Part shown: piece by piece, positions 1 through 7,705 of the stretch
How the letters are laid out: every line of letters starts with the position of its first letter
Numbering within the stretch: the stretch's first letter is position 1
Source: JAVBQL01 sp031549085
Lineage (GTDB): Bacteria; Spirochaetota; GWE2-31-10; MWDO01
Length of the DNA: 64,000 bases
NCBI GenBank assembly: GCA_031549085.1
Contig: JAVBQL010000007.1
Coordinates: 124,001 to 188,000 of the forward strand
Direction of reading: 5' to 3'
Notes under the pieces: generated by a model
Told to the model about the DNA's origin: nothing
What the model saw: the letters and a program-made list of their open reading frames with translations, nothing else
Database searches by the model: none
Made by a program: the position numbers and the translations under genes

Positions 1-2
1 AT

Positions 3-536
3 ATTGATCTATGGGTAAAATATACATTTTTTGAAAATAGGTATGTCTCTTTGGCTGCACTTGGAGCATTTAAAATTCCAACAGGGAGATTTGATACCTT
101 AAGTGGCTCAAATTATCCTGATATGGCTTTTGGATTGTTAAGTGATTTTAGGCCTGTTTGGTTTCTAACCTTTTATGGGCAGGCTGGAATTGTGCTCCCT
201 TTTGATTTTACTTCATATCCTATGTTTAATGGGCTTGTTGGTCTGGAACTAAATCCACTTGAGATCTTCTCTATAAATGTTCAGATGAATATAAAGACAT
301 CTCCAATATCAAATAATATTGATTGGAGTTGGAACGATGAACTTGGAACAGATTTTAAGCAATATTCACTCCCACAAACAAATATTTTGGCAGGCTTTAT
401 ATTTAAATATAAGGGCTTTAGATGGCAATTCTACTTTGAGGAGGATGCAATAACCAACCAAGGAACAGACCTAACTGTCAATTTTACATTCTCTCATACA
501 TTCAGCCTAAACCCGTTTAAAATAAATAAGTTATAA
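3..536 (+). CDS. Outer-membrane beta-barrel-like protein, C-terminal part (DUF3187-like)
   Basis: The reading frame is open from the left edge of the window, so the true start lies outside; the first possible start (TTG at 51) is internal because good protein sequence precedes it. The visible 177 residues alternate hydrophobic and polar positions, are rich in aromatic residues and carry the motif KIPTGRFDTLSGS. That pattern resembles the DUF3187 family of predicted outer-membrane barrels. A beta-strand-like ending (LTVNFTFSHTFSL) near the C-terminus fits a barrel. The family assignment is from memory of the motif and is moderate; the function is unknown. Confidence 0.6.
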   Translation: MDLWVKYTFFENRYVSLAALGAFKIPTGRFDTLSGSNYPDMAFGLLSDFRPVWFLTFYGQAGIVLPFDFTSYPMFNGLVGLELNPLEIFSINVQMNIKTSPISNNIDWSWNDELGTDFKQYSLPQTNILAGFIFKYKGFRWQFYFEEDAITNQGTDLTVNFTFSHTFSLNPFKINKL

Positions 537-537
537 C

Positions 538-1335
538 TTATTTATCAGCATATATTGTTATACTTTTTATGACATTCAGATCTTTTTTATAGATTGCAAT
601 TTCCTCATCTGTTAAATGTTTTTTTAATTCATCATCAGGGATTATAATATTTTTCTCTTTTTGTATTGTTATATTTTTAAATCCGCTCTCTTTAATGTAT
701 TTCAAATATATATCTTGCTTCACTGCTCCAGAGACACAACCTGCATATAGAGATGCAACATTTCTTATTTTTTCTGGAAGCTCTCCTGTGAGCACAATAT
801 CAGAGATACTAAAGTGTCCACCAACTTTTAAAACTCTATAAATTTCTTTAAAAACAACCTCTTTATCTGGAACAAGATTTAATACACAGTTACTTACAAC
901 CACATCAGCAAAATTTGAATCTAAAGGCAGAGCATCAATATCACCAAGAATAAATTCAACATTTGCAAATCCAAGCTTTTTTACATTTTGCCTTGCCTTC
1001 TCAACCATTTCAGGTGTAAAATCTACACCAATTACTTTACCACTTTCTCCAACCTCTGCTCTTGCAACAAAACAATCATTTCCAGCACCGCTTCCTAAAT
1101 CTACTACGGTATCACCTTTCTCTATCTTTGCAAATTTTGTTGGAAGTCCGCATCCAAGACCATAATCAGCACTAGGGTTATATCCATTTAGATCATCATA
1201 GCTTTCACTCATTACACTTTTTTTGTTTGAAGTCCCACAACAACAGCTGGTTGGAACACAGCAAGAGTTGTTATCTTTTGATACAATCTCTCCATATCTC
1301 TCTTTTACAATTTTCTTTTTAAGTTCATCTTCCAT
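538..1335 (-). CDS. arsM: Arsenite S-adenosylmethionine methyltransferase
   Basis: Class I SAM-dependent methyltransferase that converts As(III) to methylated arsenicals. The SAM motif VVDLGSGAGNDC and post-I motif VIGVDF are clear. Cysteines at about 62, 150 and 200 (contexts GLGCGLP, VSNCVLNL, YAGCVSGA) match the three arsenic-binding cysteines of ArsM. The N-terminus adds cysteine pairs (CC at 25-26, CCC at 31-33). I place the start at 1335 (MEDELKKK) because AGGAG lies 8 nt upstream; a longer frame to 1419 would overlap arsR and lacks such a site. It follows arsR by 80 nt and is probably co-transcribed from the arsR promoter. It is about 265 aa, close to the family norm. Confidence 0.88.
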   Translation of the reverse strand: MEDELKKKIVKERYGEIVSKDNNSCCVPTSCCCGTSNKKSVMSESYDDLNGYNPSADYGLGCGLPTKFAKIEKGDTVVDLGSGAGNDCFVARAEVGESGKVIGVDFTPEMVEKARQNVKKLGFANVEFILGDIDALPLDSNFADVVVSNCVLNLVPDKEVVFKEIYRVLKVGGHFSISDIVLTGELPEKIRNVASLYAGCVSGAVKQDIYLKYIKESGFKNITIQKEKNIIIPDDELKKHLTDEEIAIYKKDLNVIKSITIYADK

Positions 1336-1415
1336 TTTTTTACTCCTTTTAAAAAAACTGATAATTCTAGAATTATTAATATTTATTCTATTTGAATTAA
1401 CTTTTGATTTATTTA

Positions 1416-1697
1416 TCACTCTCCAATTATATTATTAAGAAATTTTTGAAGCAGTGATACTCTTTCTGAATTAAGTTTATAACGCATCCAAGAACCATCT
1501 TTACGAGAAAAAACGAGCTTGCACTCACTTAAAATTTTCATATGATATGAGAGTGTTGGCTGTGTTATATTTAGTTGTTCAAGTAAGTTGCAGGCACAAA
1601 GCTCACTCTTATCATTTAACATTTTAAAGATTTTTAGCCTTGTCTCATCAGATAGTGCTTTAAAAAACAGAGCATATTCTGTTAATGCATATTCCAT
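1416..1697 (-). CDS. arsR: ArsR-family arsenic-responsive repressor
   Basis: Small winged-helix repressor of the ArsR/SmtB family, 93 aa. The metal-sensing helix carries ELCACNLLEQL, with Cys34 and Cys36 in the C-x-C spacing of the ELCVCDL arsenite-sensor motif. The recognition region is TQPTLSYHMKILSECKLV. I choose the ATG at 1697; an upstream ATG at 1724 lies inside the operator palindrome and so is unlikely. Located just upstream of arsM on the same strand, it should autoregulate this operon and release DNA when As(III) binds. Confidence 0.9.
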   Translation of the reverse strand: MEYALTEYALFFKALSDETRLKIFKMLNDKSELCACNLLEQLNITQPTLSYHMKILSECKLVFSRKDGSWMRYKLNSERVSLLQKFLNNIIGE

Positions 1698-1713
1698 AAT
1701 TATATACCTATCA

Positions 1714-1751
1714 GTTGTTATCATATAGATAATTATCTATATGATAACAAC
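1714..1751. promoter_or_regulatory. Perfect 38-bp palindromic operator of arsR
   Basis: Every base from 1714 to 1751 is self-complementary about the centre between 1732 and 1733; the inner 16 bases read ATAGATAATTATCTAT. It overlaps the -10 box and start region of the minus-strand arsR promoter. ArsR/SmtB repressors bind imperfect dyads at this place, so it is the likely ArsR site; the length and perfection are unusual. Confidence 0.85.
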
Positions 1752-1777
1752 ATATAAAAGATATAGATAAATGTCAA
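1749..1777 (-). promoter_or_regulatory. Sigma-70-type promoter of arsR-arsM
   Basis: On the minus strand TTGACA (1777-1772) is followed after exactly 17 nt by TATGTT (1754-1749). The -10 box runs into the operator palindrome, so a bound repressor would block RNA polymerase directly. Confidence 0.75.
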
Positions 1778-1819
1778 TATGTTTTTTATGAAATTTTATT
1801 TAAATCTAAACGAAAAAGA

Positions 1820-1848
1820 TTGACAATCTCTCTTTTTATATGTATAAG
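1820..1848 (+). promoter_or_regulatory. Strong sigma-70-type promoter, divergent from arsR
   Basis: TTGACA (1820-1825), a 17-nt spacer and TATAAG (1843-1848). It faces right, away from arsR, and sits about 220 nt before satP. It would start a transcript near 1855. Confidence 0.65.
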
Positions 1849-1875
1849 CTTTTACATCAAGCAAAAGGAAAAATA

Positions 1876-1956
1876 ATGCAAAACGCTCAATTAAATTTTA
1901 TATTTTTTGGAGACCTCTTTTTTAGCACTATTTTTAGCCGCTTGACCTATATTTAG
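1876..1956 (+). CDS. Possible 26-aa hydrophobic small protein or leader peptide
   Basis: ATG at 1876 is preceded by AAAGGA at a suitable distance and runs to TAG at 1954-1956. The peptide starts MQNAQLNFIFFGDLFF and is rich in Phe, Ile and Leu. It lies wholly between the promoter and the terminator. No family is recognised; coding status rests only on the ribosome-binding site and context. Confidence 0.3.
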   Translation: MQNAQLNFIFFGDLFFSTIFSRLTYI

Positions 1957-1982
1957 ATAATAAATATAAATTGTTATAGATG

Positions 1983-2013
1983 TCTGCGGGTAAAAAGCCC
2001 GCAGATTTTTTTT
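1983..2013 (+). terminator. Intrinsic terminator before satP
   Basis: An 8-bp stem, TCTGCGGG (1983-1990) with CCCGCAGA (1998-2005), a 7-nt loop and eight T residues. It is the strongest GC stem in this intergenic stretch and lies upstream of satP, so it either ends a separate small transcript or acts as an attenuator. Confidence 0.8.
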
Positions 2014-2066
2014 GCTTATTTGGCTTTGCTTGATATAGATAAATTATATTTTTAGGAGATTTTTTA

Positions 2067-2699
2067 ATGGAAAAGTTAGGTGATGATGTGTCAAAGACAC
2101 ATGTAAAAGTTGAAGTAAAAGAGTGGGCAAACCCAACGCCTGCAGGATTGGTTGCTCTTGCAGTTGCATGTTTTATATTCTATGCACTGCTTACAGGAAA
2201 GGTTACTCGTGATGCTATGCCTCTTATGGGATGTTTCTTCATTGGTGGATTTATAATTCAAATAATCGTTGGAATCTTAGATTTAAAGAGCGGTAATTTA
2301 GCAGGTGGAAATACATTTCTCTACTTCTCTGCCTACTTCATGCTTGTAAGTGGGATTGAAATGTTCTTGAAATATTACTATCCAAGTGTAGATACACGTG
2401 TTGATGGCTGGGCATGGCTTGCTCTATGGCTTGTTGTTCTTCTTTGGACACCAGCATTCTATAAGACACCAGCACTTCTATTCATTATTGTTATTGGGCT
2501 TAATGTTGCACTGCCTTTTATTGTTATGAATGATTTGAAGTTGTTTACTGGCATAATTCCTAAGATTTTTGCAAATATATCTGCTTATGCTCTTCTATTT
2601 TGTGGAAGTGTTGGAATATATCTATCAGCAGCAATGGTTGTAAATGGAACGTATGGAAAGACAATTTTTCCAAATCCAAAACCATTTTATAATAGATAA
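2067..2699 (+). CDS. satP: Acetate/succinate transporter, GPR1/FUN34/YaaH (SatP) family
   Basis: Inner-membrane carrier for acetate and related small carboxylates. The family signature NPTPAGLVALAV follows a short cytoplasmic N-terminus, then about six hydrophobic segments fill residues 27-195. Length (210 aa) fits the family. The start ATG has AGGAG 10 nt upstream. It stands alone on its strand between an upstream terminator and a bidirectional terminator, so it may be controlled by the leader at 1855-2013. Direction and substrate range cannot be read from sequence. Confidence 0.85.
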   Translation: MEKLGDDVSKTHVKVEVKEWANPTPAGLVALAVACFIFYALLTGKVTRDAMPLMGCFFIGGFIIQIIVGILDLKSGNLAGGNTFLYFSAYFMLVSGIEMFLKYYYPSVDTRVDGWAWLALWLVVLLWTPAFYKTPALLFIIVIGLNVALPFIVMNDLKLFTGIIPKIFANISAYALLFCGSVGIYLSAAMVVNGTYGKTIFPNPKPFYNR

Positions 2700-2706
2700 A
2701 AAAATT

Positions 2707-2728
2707 AAGCGGCTTTTTTAAGCCGCTT
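2707..2728. terminator. Bidirectional intrinsic terminator
   Basis: AAGCGGCTT (2707-2715) pairs with AAGCCGCTT (2720-2728) around a 4-T loop, with T runs on the plus side and A-rich sequence on the other. It lies between the convergent genes satP and the methyltransferase and can serve both. Confidence 0.85.
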
Positions 2729-2739
2729 TTTTATTATAA

Positions 2740-3477
2740 CTATATATTTTTAGTTTCCTGTAGAAATTTATTACATTTTTCTATATCTGGATCTTTAGCT
2801 AATATAAATGTATAGAATGAGAGATGTTTTCCAATTCCAAATCTTTTTATTTTAACACTATTAAAGAAGTATTTAATAACCTCCACTATTTCATCAACTC
2901 TGTTTACATGTTCATGCTTCATAATTACTGAATAGTCAAGTCTATATTTTGCTTTAAACTCGCGTCCTGTAGTTAGGGTATAGGCAAGCTTCCATAAAAA
3001 ACCACCCTCACTTGGAACTGAAGCTCTGAAACAGCCACTTTCATTTAAAAGAAGAGCAGATCTTGCAACCACATATGGAAGATTTTCAATATGTTCAAGT
3101 GTTGCGCATGATGTGACTCTATCATACCTATTATTTTCTGGGACACTCTCTATTAGATCATATATAGTTCTTATTTTAACTAAGTTTTTTGAATCTTTGT
3201 ATAGCATTGTAAAAGGCTCTACGATATCATATGCTTCTATATTTTTTTCATAGTCAAGCTGGTTTAGGGTACCTGCACCAAGCTCTAATGTTGTAAATTT
3301 TCTTTTTGCATTGGAACTATCTTTTGCAACCTGTTTATGAAGCCACCTCTCCATCTTTTGTGATGCCGATGACATTTTGGTTGTACCATCTCTATTTGTT
3401 TTATAGTGGGTCTCATAAATTTCTAAATATTCAGGTGTTAATGGTTTTCTCTTTTTTGGAAAATTCTTAAATAACAT
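2740..3477 (-). CDS. Class I SAM-dependent methyltransferase, substrate unknown
   Basis: A 245-aa protein with a degenerate SAM-binding motif I (TTLELGAGTLNQLDYE), a motif II region (RYDRVTSCATLEHIENLP) and a post-II strand (GCFRASVPSEGGF), in the order seen in Methyltransf_11-type enzymes that act on small molecules, lipids or glycans. The end of motif II (LEHI) is typical of the group. The start has GAGGT upstream. It is the last gene of a probable mrp-purF-lipoprotein-methyltransferase run, which does not identify the substrate. Confidence 0.75.
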   Translation of the reverse strand: MLFKNFPKKRKPLTPEYLEIYETHYKTNRDGTTKMSSASQKMERWLHKQVAKDSSNAKRKFTTLELGAGTLNQLDYEKNIEAYDIVEPFTMLYKDSKNLVKIRTIYDLIESVPENNRYDRVTSCATLEHIENLPYVVARSALLLNESGCFRASVPSEGGFLWKLAYTLTTGREFKAKYRLDYSVIMKHEHVNRVDEIVEVIKYFFNSVKIKRFGIGKHLSFYTFILAKDPDIEKCNKFLQETKNI

Positions 3478-3530
3478 AAATTACCTCTATAATAATATAT
3501 CCTAAATATCTATTGATGTTAGAAAAATCT

Positions 3531-3905
3531 CTATTGATTTTTAGTTAATCTTATAGTTCCAAAATCGTGCTCAAGTGATTTGGACATGCTGTTTTCGCTA
3601 TGCGGTTCATACCAATCTTTATATTCAGAATTTATAACTATTGTTTGGTATCCATCTAGCTGTATTGTTAGTATAATACCATCAGAGACCTCTTTTAATT
3701 CCTGCTCTATTTTAAATACTCCCTTAGTGTTTGTTTTAACAGTTTTCGCTTTCGTTGTTCCATAGGCCAATTGATAGCTTATATCTACATCTTTTAGAGG
3801 TGTATCACCAGACTCATCAACTACAACTCCATTAAGATAGTTGTAATATGTTGTGTTGCAGCCAAACATAATAAATAAAACAATAAAAATAGTAAAAAAT
3901 CTCAT
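3531..3905 (-). CDS. Lipoprotein with a carboxypeptidase-regulatory-like beta-sandwich
   Basis: A short signal peptide with lipobox FIMFGC (Cys16) is followed by one beta-sandwich domain of about 100 aa. The pattern NGVVVDESGDTPLKDVDI...TNTKGVFKIEQ matches the carboxypeptidase-regulatory-like/CNA_B-type fold (a 'Gly-x-Val-x-Asp' first strand, then an 'aspartate/asparagine-x-x-Gly-x-Phe' turn). It starts 4 nt after purF. Such proteins are surface or periplasmic; no catalytic residues are visible. Confidence 0.7.
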   Translation of the reverse strand: MRFFTIFIVLFIMFGCNTTYYNYLNGVVVDESGDTPLKDVDISYQLAYGTTKAKTVKTNTKGVFKIEQELKEVSDGIILTIQLDGYQTIVINSEYKDWYEPHSENSMSKSLEHDFGTIRLTKNQ

Positions 3906-3909
3906 TAAT

Positions 3910-5277
3910 CTACTCCACCTCTATACAATAATTTCCATCAAAACATGCAAAACAGAATTTGTCAGGTTCTTTTACACAACCTTTTAAATCTTCCACTCTT
4001 AAAAATGTTACACTATCAGCTCCAATCTCTTTTGCAACCTCTTCTGGATTTTTATTGGCTGATATTAGCTCTTTTTCTGTTGGGGTATCTATTCCAAAGA
4101 AGCAGCTATGCTTAACTTCTGGGCTTGATAGGAACATATGCACCTCTTTTGCTCCAGCCTCTTTTAGCATCTTAACAATTCTTTTTGAAGTTGTTCCACG
4201 CACCAGAGAGTCATCAATAACAGCCATTCTTTTACCATCAACAACTGGTTTTACTGGGTTCAATTTTATTCTAACAGCGAAAGAGCGCATATCTTGTGTT
4301 GGTCTAATGAATGTTCTTCCAATGTAGTGGTTTCTAATTAATCCATAATCAAGCCCTACACCAGACTCTTTTGAGAATCCAAGAGCAGCAACATTTCCAG
4401 AGTCAGGGACTGCTATTACAACATCAACTTCGTTTTTGTTTATTATTGCAAGCTTCTTTCCCATATTAACTCTTGCAGTATGCACAGACTCTCCAAAAAC
4501 AGTAGAGTCTGGCCGTGCAATATAGACCAATTCAAATATACACTGTTTAGGAGGCTGTATGTTTGGAAGAAATTTACTCTCAGCAACTCCCTCTTTGCAG
4601 AATATAATCTCTCCAGGTTCGAGCTCTCTCACATTTTTTGCACTTATTAGGTCAAGTGCATTTGTCTCTGATGCAAAAGCATAGCCATTCTCAATTTCAC
4701 CAACAGAGAGAGGACGTATTCCAAATCTATCTTTTATTGCAATTACCATATCATCTTTTTGAATTAGTATTGAGTATGCTCCCTCAAATTTAGAGAGAGC
4801 CTCTATTAATGCCTCTTCAAAATTGTCATTTTTTATCTTTGATAAGATGTGTGCCAATATCTCCACATGAGATTCTGTCTGAAATATTGCTCCATCTCTA
4901 ATTAGCTCTTCTCGTAATTGTTTAGCTTTTGGGATACTTCCATTTTTTGCTATCGTGATTGTTCCCTTGTTTAAATTGAATAGGAGCGGCTGTGCATTTA
5001 TAAAGTTTGAGCTATATTTTGATGGATATCTTGTGTGTCCTATTCCTGTCTTTGCCTCTCTGTTGAATGGAACAGTATCAAAAAAAGTTCCAGCAACAAG
5101 TCCTTTGGATTTAATGACTTCAAGTTTATTGTTATAGTAGTATGACATTCCAGCACTCTCTTGTCCTCTGTGCTGAAGTGCAAACATACCAAGATAGAGG
5201 TTCTCTATAAGGTCTTTTGAATTCTCTTTTAGAGAAATTCCAAAAATACCACATTCGTCATTGACTTTATCAAACAT
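3910..5277 (-). CDS. purF: Amidophosphoribosyltransferase (first step of purine synthesis)
   Basis: Converts PRPP and glutamine to 5-phosphoribosylamine. The Ntn-type glutaminase starts at Cys9 (MFDKVNDEC), so an eight-residue propeptide is probably removed. The PRTase domain carries the PRPP loop VDGKRMAVIDDSLVRGTTS. Cysteines in CIFELVYIARPDS, HSCFFGID and FCFACF match the four ligands of the structural 4Fe-4S cluster of the Bacillus-type enzyme. 455 aa is normal. GGAGG lies 5 nt before the ATG. It follows mrp by 9 nt; pairing a Fe-S enzyme with a Fe-S carrier in one operon is plausible. Confidence 0.96.
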   Translation of the reverse strand: MFDKVNDECGIFGISLKENSKDLIENLYLGMFALQHRGQESAGMSYYYNNKLEVIKSKGLVAGTFFDTVPFNREAKTGIGHTRYPSKYSSNFINAQPLLFNLNKGTITIAKNGSIPKAKQLREELIRDGAIFQTESHVEILAHILSKIKNDNFEEALIEALSKFEGAYSILIQKDDMVIAIKDRFGIRPLSVGEIENGYAFASETNALDLISAKNVRELEPGEIIFCKEGVAESKFLPNIQPPKQCIFELVYIARPDSTVFGESVHTARVNMGKKLAIINKNEVDVVIAVPDSGNVAALGFSKESGVGLDYGLIRNHYIGRTFIRPTQDMRSFAVRIKLNPVKPVVDGKRMAVIDDSLVRGTTSKRIVKMLKEAGAKEVHMFLSSPEVKHSCFFGIDTPTEKELISANKNPEEVAKEIGADSVTFLRVEDLKGCVKEPDKFCFACFDGNYCIEVE

Positions 5278-5286
5278 AGCACCTCC

Positions 5287-6117
5287 TTAGTGTACTTTTT
5301 CTATTATTTTTTTTACTATATTAGAAAACTCAATTCCCCCTTTCGTTTTCGCATAGTGATATATATATGGCTTACCATAATCAGAAGATGATGCAATATT
5401 AACATCAATTGGTATATTACCAAGTATATCGATATTAAAATCTTTTGAAGTCTTGTCAGCTCCGCCAGATTTGAATATATTAATAGTTTTGTCACAGTGA
5501 GGACATACAAAGCTTCCCATATTTTCAACAAGCCCTAGAATGTTAAGCTCCATCTTTTTTGCAAAGTTTATGAATTTTCTTACATCAAGAAAGGCAATAT
5601 CTTGAGGAGTGGAGACAATAACGACTCCTGTTCCCTCTCCCAATATTTGGAAGATAGTCAAAACCTCATCACCAGTTCCCGGAGGAGAGTCAATTATAAG
5701 GTAGTCAAGCTCTGGCCACTCAATTTCATCTAAAAATTGTCTAATTATCCCATTTTTTACAGGCCCTCTCCATATTACTGGGTCATCAGGGGACTCAAGC
5801 ATAGACGCTAATGTGATCACAAAAAGATTGTGAACAGCCTCGATTGGCTTTGGATTTTTTCCCTCTTCAATTGGGATAACCTTATTTTCTATCCCAACCA
5901 TCTTGGCAATAGATGGTCCATGTATATCTATATCTAGTAGTCCAACTTTGTATCCATTAAGTGCAAGTCCATATGCAATATTAACAGAGACAGTGCTCTT
6001 CCCAACACCACCTTTTCCACTTGCAACAACAATTTTATTTTTGATATTTTTCATATTCTGTTTGAAAAGTTCCTCTTTTCTCTTTTCAAACTCTTTTGCA
6101 TCTATCTGATCAGACAT
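5287..6117 (-). CDS. mrp: Mrp/NBP35-family Fe-S cluster carrier ATPase
   Basis: Cytosolic P-loop ATPase of the MinD/Mrp group that carries Fe-S clusters to apoproteins. The deviant Walker A is SGKGGVGKST (residues about 33-42), then DIDIHGPSI, and the cluster-binding pair CPHC about 210 residues in, within ENMGSFVCPHCDKTINIF. It has 276 aa and lacks the N-terminal DUF59 domain of longer Mrp proteins. AAGGA precedes the ATG. It is the first gene of a minus-strand operon with purF. Confidence 0.92.
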   Translation of the reverse strand: MSDQIDAKEFEKRKEELFKQNMKNIKNKIVVASGKGGVGKSTVSVNIAYGLALNGYKVGLLDIDIHGPSIAKMVGIENKVIPIEEGKNPKPIEAVHNLFVITLASMLESPDDPVIWRGPVKNGIIRQFLDEIEWPELDYLIIDSPPGTGDEVLTIFQILGEGTGVVIVSTPQDIAFLDVRKFINFAKKMELNILGLVENMGSFVCPHCDKTINIFKSGGADKTSKDFNIDILGNIPIDVNIASSSDYGKPYIYHYAKTKGGIEFSNIVKKIIEKVH

Positions 6118-6133
6118 TAAGAAATTCCTTGAA

Positions 6134-6164
6134 TTTATTATAGTAGAGATTTTACTATAATAAA
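6134..6164. promoter_or_regulatory. Inverted repeat with back-to-back -10-like boxes upstream of mrp
   Basis: TTTATTATAGTA (6134-6145) and TACTATAATAAA (6153-6164) are perfect 12-bp arms around 7 nt, starting 17 nt upstream of mrp. Each arm holds a TATAAT on one strand (plus 6156-6161; minus 6142-6137). It could be an operator over divergent promoters or a 5' hairpin of mrp; no T run follows it. Confidence 0.45.
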
Positions 6165-6346
6165 ATAATGGAATAATGTCAATTTTCTTGACTATTTTTT
6201 TTGTCTATATAGAACCTACTATTAAGAGTATTAAAAAGAGGCAAAAAATGGACAAAACGGTCATCTTTTGTTATACTATCCTTATAAAAAGGTTAAGATT
6301 TTTTTTTCCCATAAATTTATAAATAGCTAAATAGGATTACAAAAAA

Positions 6347-7365
6347 ATGTTGGTGCTTGGAATTGAGACAACCTGCGATGAGACATCATGCGGGATAGTT
6401 GAAGATGGACAAAAAGTATTAAGCAATACTATATTTTCTCAAATAAAAGAGCATGAGGCGTGGAGGGGAGTAGTCCCTGAGATTGCCTCACGTCTTCATA
6501 TAAAAAAAATATCTCCAATCGTGGAGGAGGCTCTAAAAGTGCTGGCAAAACTCTTGCTGATATTGATTTGATAGCAGTTGCAACAAGACCAGGTCTTGTT
6601 GGAGGATTGGTTGTTGGGACAAGTTTTGCAAAAGCTTTGTCTTGGAGCAACAATATTCCGTTTGTCTCTGTGAACCATGTTGAGGCACATCTATATTCGC
6701 CTCATCTTACATCAAATATTGAATTTCCATATATTGGGCTTCTGGTCTCTGGGGGGCATACACTTATTGTTATATGCAATAGCTATACTGACTATGAAAT
6801 AGTAGGGACAACAATAGATGATGCTTGCGGTGAGGCATTTGATAAGATAGCAAAGCACTATAATCTTGGTTATCCTGGTGGTGTCGCAGTAGAAAAAACA
6901 GCTTTGAGTGGAGATGAGAGCACTTTTAATTTTCCAACGTCAAACCTATATAAGAGTGATAGGCAATATGATGTGAGCTACTCTGGTATAAAGACCGCTG
7001 TTATCAACCATCTTGAAAAGTATAAGAAAAAGGATAAATATACAACAAGTGATATTGCAGCCTCTTTTCAGAAGCGTGCTTTTACTATCCTTCTAAAAAA
7101 AGTTGAGAAGGCAGTAAAAAACTATAAGATAAAGAGAGTAGTTGTCTCTGGCGGAGTATCAGCTAACAAAAAATTAAAAGAGATTTTTGAAAATGGCTTA
7201 AAAAATTGTGAGGTGTTCTTTCCAGATATCAAGTATGCAACAGATAATGGAGCTATGATCGCGGGCTATGGCTATCATCTCTACTTAAAAAATGGAGCAT
7301 CTCCTCTTGATGAGGGAGTTATGCCGCGTGTTGTAGATTTTAAGATTTCGAATAGGAGAGGGTAG
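6347..7365 (+). CDS. tsaD: tRNA N6-threonylcarbamoyladenosine synthase subunit TsaD, frameshifted
   Basis: Essential ASKHA-fold enzyme that makes t6A37 in tRNAs together with TsaB and TsaE. The first frame (6347-6571) gives [18 protein letters not shown] and ends in [10 protein letters not shown]; homologous sequence then continues one frame back as [19 protein letters not shown] and runs to 7365 with metal-binding [23 protein letters not shown] and GGVSANKKL. The break sits at the four A bases 6535-6538: a fifth A, or a -1 slip there, restores a normal protein of about 340 aa. With this repair every family motif is present, so the gene is either mis-sequenced, slips during translation, or is newly broken. 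Confidence 0.88.
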
Positions 7366-7392
7366 GGCTTTTTTTCTACCACCTCTCCCTAA

Positions 7393-7660
7393 CCCTCTCC
7401 TCCTACATAGGAGGAGAGGGAATGAAGAGATAATAGACTTATTTTTTTAATCTTAAATATAGGAATATATAACTAGATATAGAGGATAGCAAGGTATAAG
7501 ATAAATTGATTTTTTATTAAAGTTATATGGGGGTAGAAAGAGAGTGTATAAGTCGATTTTATTGGCGTAAACGAGATAAAATCTTCGTTACACACTCTTT
7601 TTCTACCCTGTTTATAACACCTATGTTAAAATCTTTGTTATTCCATACCTTGCTATCTAG
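7393..7660. repeat. Composite element copy A: GC-rich palindrome plus nested AT-rich inverted repeats
   Basis: GC part: 13-bp perfect arms 7393-7405 and 7408-7420 with a 2-nt loop. AT part, outer level: GATAGCAAGGTAT (7485-7497) with its complement at 7645-7657, and the signature AAAATCTTTGTTATT at 7628-7642. Inner level: 7531-7547 pairs with 7592-7608 (one mismatch) around the core TAAGTCGATTTTATTGGCG, closed by ATAAAATCTTCGTTA. It fills the 340-nt gap after tsaD. The same core recurs at 18.6 kb. Confidence 0.8.
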
Positions 7661-7705
7661 TTTGTAATAAATATGATTTAGAATAATTTATTTTAAGAGG
7701 TTAAA

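Larger units (their letters stand above)
1855..2013 (+). ncRNA. Candidate small RNA, micro-mRNA or satP leader
   Basis: A roughly 160-nt unit bounded by a consensus promoter (1820-1848) and an intrinsic terminator (1983-2013). It contains an AT-rich hairpin (1948-1955 pairs with 1961-1968) and a 26-codon ORF with a ribosome-binding site. It could be a regulatory RNA, a tiny mRNA, or a leader whose terminator controls satP 54 nt downstream. I recognise no known riboswitch class. Confidence 0.45.

Noticed and set aside
1336..1419. N-terminal extension of arsM up to 1419
   Set aside because: AGGAG 8 nt before 1335 and loss of the 4-nt overlap with arsR support the shorter protein; the extra 28 residues are low-complexity.
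7531..7608. Integron attC-like sites (the right arms end in GTTA and the palindromes are imperfect)
   Set aside because: The complementarity extends well beyond the GTTA, the genes between copies are ordinary housekeeping genes rather than cassettes, and no integrase gene is seen.
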